Shown here piece by piece: positions 12,101 to 23,600 of a stretch of DNA of 40,000 bases (its first letter is position 1; every line of letters begins with the position of its first letter). This DNA comes from Symbiodinium natans (Eukaryota; Sar; Dinophyceae; Suessiales; Symbiodiniaceae). The notes under the pieces were generated by a model. It made no database searches, was not told the origin of the DNA, and saw only the letters and a program-made list of their open reading frames with translations. The position numbers and the translations under genes are program-made. Location of the stretch: contig CAJNDS010000328.1 of assembly GCA_905221605.1 (NCBI GenBank), positions 27,501 through 67,500 on the forward strand, given 5' to 3'.

Positions 12101-15100
12101 TGGGGCAAGTGGGGCCAGGGGGGCAACGTCGATTTGCCGCCTTAAACTTCTCTTTGTCAGCCGGTGAAAGCTTTCGTTCTGAGACTTCTGTAGCTTGCTT
12201 CCGCATCGCGCTCACAAAATACGCGGTTAAGTCTTTGGTTGCTTTCTCCTATTGGTGACCGTTTTGAGGGAGGTCGATGGCAATCTCCACTGCTGCTTGT
12301 TCATCCGTCCAAAAACCACATTCTAGCTCTTCCGGAAATGCAAGCGGGGCAAGTGGGGCAAGTGGGGCAATGACAAGTAGTGGTGGCCGTTGGCGCCCCC
12401 AATGTAATGTTTTGCGGTCCTTTTAGAATTATACTGGAATAACCCGCAAAACCCTATTCTAAGTATTAAGGCCCCTATATTACTCACACCCGACCTGCTT
12501 CTGGTTTCGCAGAAGCCGAAATCACTGGGCAAGCTTGCTCGTCCAGCCGTCCAGCAACATGAAGCTGCAAATGGCCAAATCCAAGACAGAGCAGCACAGG
12601 GCAGAATATGGGAAACAAGGGTGCTTTGTCAATTCATGGCGCATTGCTTGCGCCTGCAAGGAAAAATAGCAGAAGTCCAAAAAGTAGCATCACGAGCACA
12701 TCATGGCATGCTGCGAAACACTAAACTCGGACATGGCCAAAGACATCCAAAGACATCCAAAGACACACATTGAGGTTTCGACCGGGGGACGGCTTCGGCA
12801 GTAAGCACCCCGGGTGCGTGCGCGCCCCCGCGTGCCCGCCCGCCCGCACGAGGGTTGAGGGCGGCTTGTTAAGGCCTCATGAGGCATTGTCAATTCTCTC
12901 TTTGCCCCTTAAAATTTTGCGCCAAGCTGCCGCAATGACCGGAGAGGCTCCCAAGTGCTTTGCCAGCTGCACGATGCCCTGGCCAACTCCACCGGCACCC
13001 ACGATGACCGTGGACTGGCCGCTGCGCAGGTCCGCGGCATTGCGGATGGCCCCCAGCGCGGTAAAGAATGCACAGCCGAGCAACGCCGACTCCGAAAAGG
13101 CTTTCTCTGCCAAGACAGGTGGCAGCAAGAAGGCTGCAGTCTGTGGTACCACGGCATACTCAGCCAAGCCTGCAAAAGAATACATGGCCACAGGATGGCC
13201 TTCTTGATACAAACGGGTGCTGCCATCATAGAGCTGGCCCTTCAGCCTGTTCAAGGCAAAGAAGGGCGCACAGGTGTCCTCCTCCCCTCGCTGGCAGTGG
13301 AAGCAGGAGCCACAAGGCATTATGAAGGTGCAAGCCACTTTACCTCCAAGTGGCAACCGGCTCTTGTCAACACCGGAACCATGTCCGAGTATCGTTCCGC
13401 TGATCTCATGCCCAAAGACAGCTGGAGCAGGAAAGGGAACCTCACCCTTGATACAATGAAGATCGGTGTGGCAGACCCCACAAGCACGAACCTTCACCAA
13501 TACTTCTCCTTCCTTCGGAGAGGGTGTTTCTAAGCTTTCCTTGGTAGCCCAGTAACCATATTCCACCAAGGGCACCCTTTTTTGGGGTTGTTACTTTTTC
13601 AGGGAACCTTGAACCCCAAAAAAGGGAAAAGGGTACCACTGGGCTGCCAGGTTTCCAGTGCCATCTTGGCAGGGTTTGGATCGCCCCTCCAGACCACAGC
13701 ACGCATCTGCGGAGGTACCTGGCTGAAGGCGCGCACTTGCCGGAAGATGCGCCCACCATATCTCTGCATCATGGCGGCTGGTGGATAGCTGCTTCCCCAA
13801 ACGCTAAACCCTAAAACCTAAACCCTAAACCCTTTGTGCTTCTTGCTGTCGATATCTGCTGATATATCTGTCCTCGTCATGAGAGCGACGAGTACGTCGT
13901 GTGACAAGTGGGCGCGCGTTCCGCTGGCGTGCCCGTGGCCATGGAGATGCAGCTCTAAACGTCATGGGAGCAGAATAAGCCCAAGACTCCATGTTACATT
14001 GGGTTTAGGGTTTAAGGTTTAGGGTTTAGGGTTTGGGGTTTAGAGTTTAGGGTTTAGGGTTTAGCGTCTATTGAATAGGGTTTAGGGTTTAGGCAGCGGT
14101 CCCCTACAAGGCAAACCCGGGCAAGTCGGTGTCCAGTGAGTCTCCGCAGAAGATGGTCGACCGACACCTGCCATAGGAAGAGCACACAGCTTGAGGGAGG
14201 CTTGCACTTTGAGGGTTTAGGGTTCCCCTAAACCCTAAACCCTAAACCCTAAACCCTAAACCCTAAACCCTAAACCCTAAACCCTAAACCCTAAACCCTA
14301 AACCCTAAACCTCAACCCGATGTTAGCCCTGAGGTTTTAGGCATGTTGGGTCAAGTCGGCCCGGCGAACGGCATGTTGATGCCCAATGCCAAAGTGCCAG
14401 TGGCAAAGACCACCCGCAGGTACCTTGGCAAGGGTTTAGGGTTTAGGGTTTAGGGTTTAGGGTTTAAGGTTTAGGGTTTAGGGTTTAGGGTTTAGGGTTT
14501 AGGGTTTCGGGTTTCGGGCTTCGGGTTTAGGGTTTAGGGTTTAGGGTTTAGGGTTTAGGGTTTAGGGTTTAGGGTTGGGTAAACTGGGAAGCCAACAGTC
14601 TCGTTAGAGGCTTCGGGGCTTAGGGTTTCGAGTTAGAAGGATTAGGGTTTAGGGTTTAGGGCTTTGTTACAGGATTGGGGTTCAGGGTTTAGGGTTTAGG
14701 GTTCAGGGCTTAGGGTTTGAGGGATTCGGGTTCAGGGTTTAGGGTTTAGGGTTAGAGGGTTGGAGGGTTGGAGGGTTCGAGGGTTCGAGGGTTCGAGGGT
14801 TCGAGGGTTCGAGGGTTCGAGGGTGAGAGGGTGAGAGGGTGAGAGGGTTAGAGCGTTAGAGGGTCAGAGGTTTAGAGGGTTAGAGGGTTAGAGGGTTAGA
14901 GGGTAGAGGGGCAGAGGGTCAGAGGGTCAGAGGGTCAGAGCATCAGAGGGTCAGAGGGTCAGAGGGTCAGAGGGTCAGAGGGTCAGGGGGTTAGAGGGTT
15001 AGAGGGTTAGAGGGTCAGGAGGGTGAGAGGGTTAGAGGGTCAGAGGGTTAGAGGGTTAGAGGGTTAGAGGGTTAGAGGGTCCGAGGGTTCGAGGGTTCGA

Positions 15101-17583
15101 GGGTTCGAGGGTCCGAGGGTTAGAGGGTTGGAGGGTTAGAGGGATAGAGGGTAGAGGGTTTAGGGTTCGAGGGTTTAGTTCCAAAGCTCCAAACCCTGCT
15201 GCACCTGGCACTGAAGAAGCTCACCCCCAGATTTCCGAGCAAAAACAGCAGACTGTAACCCCTAATTCCGAAAACCGTACACCCTGCTTCCCAAGTAAGC
15301 CATTACCCTAAACCCTATATAAGCCCCATATAACCCCCTAAAGCCTCCATAACACTATATAAGCCAAACCCTAGCTACACCCTACCAAACCGCATGTAAA
15401 GCCCTATAACCCTGACCCTCAAAACCCTATGTAAGCCCTAAACCTGAAGCCTATAGAAACCCTATAGAAGCCCTACATAATACCCGACAGAAACCCTATC
15501 TACACCCCCCTAAACCCTAAACCCTAAACCCTAAACAACCCTAAACAACCCTAAACCCTAAACCCTAAACCCTAAACCCTAAACCCCTGGACACTGAGCG
15601 CCGCTCCCGCGGCGGAAAAGAACTTCGACGGCATCCCGGTAGGGCTTCCTTGGACTCATGGACTCCAGGTTAGGGGGTTATATGGGGCTTATATAGGGTT
15701 TAGGGTAATGGCTTACTTGGGAAGCAGGGTGTACGGTTTTCGGAATTAGGGGTTACAGTCTGCTGTTTGGGTCTGAGGGCTTAAGGGGTGGAGGTTGAGG
15801 GTGTAAGGGTTTAGGGTTTAGGGTTTGGGGTTGAGGGTTTGCGGTTTAGGCTTAGGGTTTGGGGTTTGGGGTTTGGGGCTTAGGGTTTGGGGTTTGGGGT
15901 TTGGGTTTAGGGTTTGGGGTTTGGGGTTTAGGGTTTAGGGTTTAGGGTTTAGGGTGCTCCCCCTCCTGCACTGCTCCCAAAGCAACGCAAACTCTTGGGC
16001 TCCGACTTCAGGCCCTCGTGGTGCATGCCGATTCCTCTCCTCGAGAGGCAGGGTCACGTCAATCAGAAAGTTGCAGATCTTACTTTGGAGGGTTTCCCAA
16101 ATTTTAGGGTGCCGATGTTGTTTTATCCCCTTTTGTTTTCTTGCGGGGCGAGGGGGGGGGGGTCCTTATAAAGGGGATTCCACACAAACTTGCGTGCACA
16201 TAAAAAGTGCGCCCCTAATTGTGGGAACTCCCCAGTGGGGGGTGCCGTCCTGAGACCCTCGATCATCCAATTCTCAGCGCGGCCCTTCTTCTTGGCCTCC
16301 TCCAAGACTTCATCGATATCCTGCTCGGAGGCAACACCAAACCCGAAACCCTAAACCCTACACCCTACACCCTACACCCTACACCCTAAACCCTAAACCC
16401 TAAACCCTAAACCCTTCGAGGCTCAGGCGCGTCTACGTGGGCCATGTCAAGCACGGCGCAGGGAACTCGACACCGACATCTGTGTCTTGCTTTGGCAAAC
16501 AAGCTGAAGCTGCCCTGCAAGACTGCCTCCTTGCTGGGGTTTAGGGTTTAGGGTTTAGGGTTTAGGGTTTAGAGTTTAGGGTTTAGGGTTTAGGATTTAG
16601 GGTTTAGGGTTTGGGGTTAAACTACAACCAACAAGGGCCCTGCAACAGCTGCAAGGTCCTCCTGCCAAACGCCAAGGGCTCTCGCCGAGTGAAAGGTAAA
16701 CTGCGGCCCAGAAACGCTCAAGCGCCATGCGATGAACTACCCCCTGGTTCTTAGTAGGGAATGAGGGAATTGGGGCCCTATATATATGGTTAACCCTATA
16801 TACATACCTCTTTAACGGATTATATAGGGTACCTCATTCCCTCATTCCCAACTAAGAACCAGCCAGACTACAGCGAGCGTTTGACAGATGGACACAAGTC
16901 GAGCGCCTCTGGATCAATCTCTTCGGAGATATCCTTCATGCCAGAGAGACTAAGAACGAATCATGCCAGGCACATGCAGCTGGAATCCCTAAACTCTAAA
17001 CCCTGAACCTTAAACAAGCATGCACCTTATGACAACCAGGAGTCCTTCGGCTCTTTGGGCTCTTGCAGCATGAGATCCTGCAGCTCAAGCTGTCAATTAG
17101 GGTTTAGGGTTTAGGGTTTAGGGTTTAGGGTTTAGGGTTTAGGGTTTAGGGTTTAGGGTTCAGCATCTCTGGTCCAAGCATTCACTAGTTGAGCAGCTTT
17201 CAAGGCCACAGGGGAATACCCACCCGCCCATTGGGTCCCACACCATTAGGAAAAATATCCAACCTCCTTCTTCTCTAGGCACGTGGTCAACAGAATGGAT
17301 TTGTTAACCACATGTGTTTGTTTCAAGCGGACAAGAAAACCAAACGTGGTCAACAGAATGGATTTGTCAACCACATGTTTCTGTTTCGAGCGGACAAGAA
17401 AACCAACGTGGTCAACAGAATGGATTTGTTAACCACATGTTTCCATTCGGGAACTTATTCTTTGGAAGCCATCTTGAGTTCTTGAGTCGTTTGAGGGGCT
17501 TCAGGGGCCTCAAAAACAGGCGCGGTCATTCGGGAACTTATTCTTTGGAAGCCATCTTGAATCGACTTTTTTGCGGGGCTCCA

Positions 17584-17622
<39 letters not shown>

Positions 17623-20600
17623 GGGGGGGGGGGGCGGGGGGGGGGGGGGGGCCGGGGCGGGGAGGTTGGTGTTCGTTGGGGGGTGGGGGGGGGGGGGGGG
17701 GGGTGGGAGGGTGGGGGGGGGGGTGGGGGTGGGGGGGCGGGGGGTGGGGGGGGGGGGGGGGTGGGGGGGGGGGGGTGGGGGGGGGGTTGGGGGGGGGGGT
17801 GGGGGGGGGGGTGGGGGGGGGGGGGGGGGAACCTTGCCCACTAAATATATGACCTTGCCCGTAAATATATGACCTTGCCCGCTAAATATAGGATATGACC
17901 TAAATATAGGACCTTGCCCGCTAAATATAGGACCTTGCCCGCTAAATATAGGACCTTGCCCGCTAAATATATGACCTTGCCCGCTAAATATATGACCTGG
18001 CCCGGGCCATATATTTAGCGGGCAAGGTCATATATTTAGCGGGCAAGGTCCTATATTTAGCGGGCAAGGTCCTATATTTAGCGGGCAAGGTCCTATATTT
18101 AGTGGGCAAGGTCGCCCTTTAGCGGGCAAGGTCATATATTTAGTGGGCAAGGTCTTTTTTTAGCCAATGGACCTTGCCCACCTTGCCCGCTAAATATATG
18201 ACCTTGCCCGCTAAATATATGACCTTGCCCGCTAAATATATGACCTTGCCCGCTAAATATAGGACCTTGCCCGCTAAATATAGGACCTTGCCCGCAAAGT
18301 CATTAACATTTATATTATATATGAAAGAGTGGTTTAGGGTTTAGGGTTTAGGGTTTAGGGTTTAGGGTTTAGGGTGCGGAGCTGCAACTGGTATTGTAGA
18401 AAAGAGTTAGTGTTGAGAGTTGAAAGGGTTAATGAACCCGGAAAACATGTTTGGCTCAAGATGGCCGAGAGCCGTCAGCTTTTGTTGAAAAAGTACGTAC
18501 GCTTGGAGTTGGGTTTAACGGGTTGGAGTAGTCCCGTCCCTTCTCCCTTATCTTGTCCCCTTAGGGCTGGGTGTTCTTGTTTCTGGTTCGATCTGGGAAA
18601 TCTATATAGGCGACTGTTGAGGGTTGGTTTCTTTCCCTGTTCCCTTTCGGTTGCCCCCGTAGGTTATGAGCCCAAATTAGGTTCCCTGCGGTTTGTGTTT
18701 CGGCTTTAGGGTGGAAGTTTGAAGCCATGGCGACCAACTGGTTACGGACTGGTGCGGCATCATCGAGCTCCAATGTGGGCGACCAAGGTGAAGGTGGTGT
18801 CAAAAGGTCTGCAACGGGTGAAAAAGTTGTTCCCAATGTGGAAGCTCTGGTTGATGTTGGTGGTATGCGTGGCGAAGAGAAGCCGGTGGTGGAAGGACTG
18901 GAAGACCAGATGGAAGTAGTTTTGCTGCGCCTTCTGAGCAAACATGGGCATCTTCTTCGAGCTGCGGAATCTGCTGAATCAACGGGAGCGCCAACAACAA
19001 GCTCCTCTACGTCAAAGATGGTGGAGCAAGGGTGCCAGACAGAACTGGTTGGGGATGTTATCCCTGTTTCCAAGCGAGCTCGCAACAAAGTGAGTTTCGC
19101 GGCTGAAAGTGGTGATCTGTTGACAGGTGAAGCGGAAGAAACTGTGCCTGTTGCTGCGACAAAAAGCAGTATCCTCGTCGTTGGGGACGCAGAAGGAGTC
19201 GTTCCTGTTGCTATGGTGATGAGTGAAGGAGAAATCCTGGAATTGGAGGCAGCAAGAATACAGCAAGAGTCAGATGAAGACTTATACGCTGATGGTGGAG
19301 GCAAAGTGTCTCAAGCTGCTGACCTTCCAATCATCGACTGCGATGGGAAGACATGGGAACGCCATTTTCATGATGATGGGAGAGAATATCTTTACTGTTT
19401 AGACACTGGAGATACCCAATGGGTGGTGCCTAAGAAGACTGGAATGGCTGGAAACAGCGAGGGGCCAGGTGTTGGAATGGGCATTGTCCCTGTGGATGAC
19501 GAGCCAGCGCTGGGTGCTACCTCGTCCTCGTCACCTACTGAGTCTTCTAGGGCACAACAGGGTAGCATGGAAAGTGTCAACAGTGGTGTAAATAGTGTAG
19601 GTGAAAAAGATTTTTCCTCTACTATCAGGGATAGCGGTCCTAGGGCTGGTGGTGACGCCCCGACCTCGGGTTCTCCTGATGAAGAGGGGATTCCTGGAAA
19701 CCGAGCAGACATCGCTGGAGCTCAACATCTGGATCGGGAAGAAATGGAAGCGCTTTCTGAGGGTGTGGCAGCGGTGGAATCGGTGGGTCCAGAAGGAAAA
19801 ATGCCCAATGTGGAGATCGGAATTGCGTCGGCTGCAGAAGAGCGAGTGGTGGATGTGGTGCCTGTCGTTCAGGAAGATGGCCCTGGAGATTTGGATGACG
19901 AAGGGAAAAAGTTGCGCATTACGACTGAGGAGGTCTCTTCGTTTGGTGCCGAGAATTCTGCCATTCAAAGGGAAACGGAAACTTCTGAAACTGCTGGAGA
20001 CACGGTTGATCGGAAAGATGAGGCCTGGAGCGCCAATGAAGCGCGGGTCAACGCGCCAGATAGTACCTGGAGTGCAGGAAAAGCACGGGTTGAGGCGCAT
20101 ATGGTGTCACGTTCCACGGGCGACTGCAACAATGGGGCGCAGGTCTCCGCAGCAGCTGATGACGGAGGTTCACAGGTGGACGCACTGGTGCAACCTGAAG
20201 TTAGCAGCGAGGAACGAAATGACAAGGGCTACACCGGAGCCAATGAGGCAGCTGTGGTCAATGATGGTGGAAATTCTCCTTTGGAGGCCATGGAACCAAA
20301 GGAGCCTGCGGCGGAAGAAAGCGTGCCTGCCGCGGATGAGCAATTCAATAGCCCTGCAGTGGAAGAAAATTTGCCTGCTGCAGAAGGCATGACAAAAGAC
20401 TCCAATGATGGGTCCACTCCCATGAAGGGAGAAGCGTTGCCGTCTGGAAGTTCACCGGAAGTCGACACCGAGCGAACTGTAACGGATGAGGCAAAGCCAT
20501 TGGCTGGAAAAAAGGAAGATCCTGAAATCCAGGAGCACAAAAAAGATGAGCTTGTGGGACTCGTGGAGCAGGACGAGCAGTGTGACCCAAAGGTGAAGAC

Positions 20601-23600
20601 AAAGGATGCGCCAGGAGCCGATGATACAGAGATGGTTTCTGAAGAGCATGCAAAGAAAGTGCCCCGAGCGGGAGCCTTGGAATCACCTGGGACACATTGC
20701 TATCAAGAGGGAGATGAGATCATGGGTCTAGTGCGCTGCATCAATGGGTATGGAGCCTTTTTGGACCATGGTGATGTGAATGTGTTGATTCCTGCAGAAG
20801 GGAATAATGCATATCAGTTCAAATTTGGTGATACTGTCAATGGAACAGTGAAGCGAGTGGAAGATGATGGTACCATAATCTTGGACACCTTTCTGGTTTT
20901 GGAAGAGGACGAGGAGGACTCTTCTTCGACGCTGCGTAAATGGAAACCCAGCGGCTGGAGTACGTGGTGGACAGATTCATGGTATGCTGGTCAATGGTAC
21001 CAAGATTCCAACAGTCAATGGGACTGGAGACGGGAGGAAGAGCAATCCGATGAAAAGGTTGCTGATCAAGAGTTATCCTCAGAAGAAAAAGAGGAAAGGC
21101 AACTTTATGGAGAAAAGATCTATAAAGCTCTTCTTGAGGATGGAAACGAAGATAAGGCCTATGTGGGCAAAATCACTGGGATGCTGTTGGGTCGCCCAAT
21201 GGAAGATCTACAGGAGTGTGTTGTAGATCAATCATTCCTGAACGCGGAAGCTCGGCGCGCCTATGGCATCTTGCAAAGTGATGGTTGGGAACCTGATGGT
21301 ACGGAAAGCACAGGTTTGGGAAAGATATCCACTTTTCCCCGAAAACAGTACCACAACGCGCTCTTCGAACTGGCATGCAGAAAAAGGAGATTTACTCGAC
21401 CAGTTGTGGGTGAAGCGGTGGCAATGGTGCTGAGTCAAGGGGAAGATGAGCTTTGGAACGCGCTTTGGTTGGACACCAAGCGATTTTTGCAGGAGCTTGA
21501 TGGTGCAGTGCAATCCATGAGTAAAAGGGAGGGTAGGCCAATGGAAGCCTACATGGATCCTGACCAGTACAAAAAGGCTCACATGACTCCACAGACTGTG
21601 TCACCTGGATACAGCAAGCTGTGCAAGTTCTTCAATCAAGGGAGGTGTCGAAATGGAGATGGGTGTTCCTATGAACATCGTCGCTACGGTGAAGGGTGGC
21701 CTGAAGGAGAGCCAACTGAGCCAAAGAACAGCCAAAAAACTGGTGACGAGGATGGGGACATCGGTGGCCCTCCAACTGATGAAGGTACAGTGGATGAGGT
21801 GCAGCAGGAGCGGGAGGATTCGGCCTTCCGTGCCCAGTACAACTATGGCAAAGGGACATCAAAAGGTGAGCCTACGCTGGGTGAAATGAAGAAACGGCTG
21901 TGTCTGTATTACAATCAAAGTGGTTGTAAATATGGGACTGCGTGCAGGTATCTCCACGACGATGACATGGCATTGGAAGGGACTTGGGAGCCTGGCAAAT
22001 CTTGGGACAATGCTTCCAGGAAGGCACTGAGGGACGCGGGGTTCCACCATTGCTGTTTCGACTACTATCTCAAAGGGAGATGTCGTGTGCGATTTGGCTG
22101 CAAGTATTCTCACGAAGAGATGTCTGAGGACCGGCTGACCCAGTTGAAGCATTTGGTGAACGTGGCAAACCATGTGGCCTTTCAAAGGGGAAGGGGATTG
22201 GAGATTCCCGACAGGAACGCTTTTCAACCACCGGTAAGTGGGGGAGCAGAATCTTCGTCCTCCTCAGCACCAAAAGCGCTGCAAATGACCAATGTGTCAC
22301 AAAAAGATGGTGAAAAGGGTATTCTGGATGAAGAAGAAGCTGATGAGCAAAAGAATTCGGTGGCTGCATCCACTAGTACGCAGCTTCACAATCCAGAGGA
22401 GCCAATTGAAAATTGGATGGCTCGCAACGAACACCTGTGGGTGTATACCCCTCATGTAAGTGAGGTGATGATGACCCTTGGTGTGACCAATGTGTCGGAC
22501 TTGCAAGAGTTCATCTTTGTGGAAGATTTGGTTGACAAAGGGATCAACAAGGTGACCGCATGCAAAATTCTGCAATTGGTGGGTGAGGTCCGATATCGAC
22601 CGGGAGGACCGGAAAAGGCAGTTCCTTCTGCTGCGTCTGTACGGGTACAACAATCTTCTGGGAACAAAGGGACTGGAAGAGCGGCGGCGCGAACCCTCAC
22701 TCAGGTGCGTGAAGCTGAAGGCTCCGGTGCAAAAACGATGCCGAGAGGCTCCTATCGGGAGCTTTTTGATAAGGTCAAGTACCGTGACGCTTGGACGCTT
22801 GCGCAGAGGTCTCCACTGTGCGTACAGAAGCTGAAGTTGGTGGGAGTTGGAATGCCACCGGTGAACCCACCAACAAAAAAGTATCGGTCAATATCAAACC
22901 CTGTGAAAAGGGGAAGGCCCTTGCTGGACAAAAAACAGGTGCGACAGGTGCCACGCTCTCGCTCACAGCGACGAGCGCAACCGGCGGAAGTGGTGGAGAA
23001 ACCAAAACCACTGGAACTGAAGCCTCGTGGTGGGTTGTCGTATCGGTTCAGCAGAGCGTGGGCAGATGTGGTGGACGATGATGATCAGGCGGAGGCTTTG
23101 GTTTCTTATGCCGCTTCCTCAAGCGATTCAAGCGAGGAAGAGACCAATGCTGTGCACCGCATGCGGGAAATCCTTTTGCAAGAAAGGGATTCACAGAGAA
23201 CTGCGATTCGTGGCAATGTTCCGATGGGTGGTTCTTCCGGCCCCAATGACGGGCAGAAAAAATCGGTTCACCTTGGCAAAGAACGCGACAAAGCGTCGCG
23301 GGGGGAGACCCGCCAAGAAGTGACTTCTCAAGTTTTTTCGCTACCACAACCTTCTCGTCGAACTGAACAGTCTCAAAAAAGAGCAAGGGATGGCTCAGTT
23401 ATAGTTGGTTCGCTGGCGGTGGGCTCCACGGATGAGGTTTTACCTGGGCAAGGTGTTGCTGGACAGGTGAATGTATCTGAAGGCGCTCAAGTTCTTCCTG
23501 GGCAAGAAGTGGCTGGACAGGAGACGGCGCTGGAAGGAGCGGTGCAAATTCCTGGCGAGGAGACTGACCAAAACGAAGGAGAAGGTGGGAGCAATGAACT

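Noticed and set aside
11366-12258. Gly-Ala-Ser, Leu-Ala-Pro and His-Leu-Pro repeat ORFs on both strands
   Set aside because: Translations of the 9-bp GGGGCAAGT minisatellite; open in several frames at once.
12877-12930. Extension of ADH exon 2 past ATTGCG
   Set aside because: The frame stays open for 18 codons, but the Rossmann fold continues at 11319 (IA-VDISDEAL) across a GC-AG intron.
14224-15170. CRISPR-like arrays
   Set aside because: Units are contiguous 7-9-bp telomere-type repeats with no spacers, in a eukaryotic context.
17314-17872. Poly-glycine / poly-proline proteins
   Set aside because: Direct translation of the G-rich tract; no codon structure.
18374-18709. Short + strand proteins within both LTRs
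   Set aside because: Identical frames in the two LTRs simply reflect the repeat; no evidence of coding.
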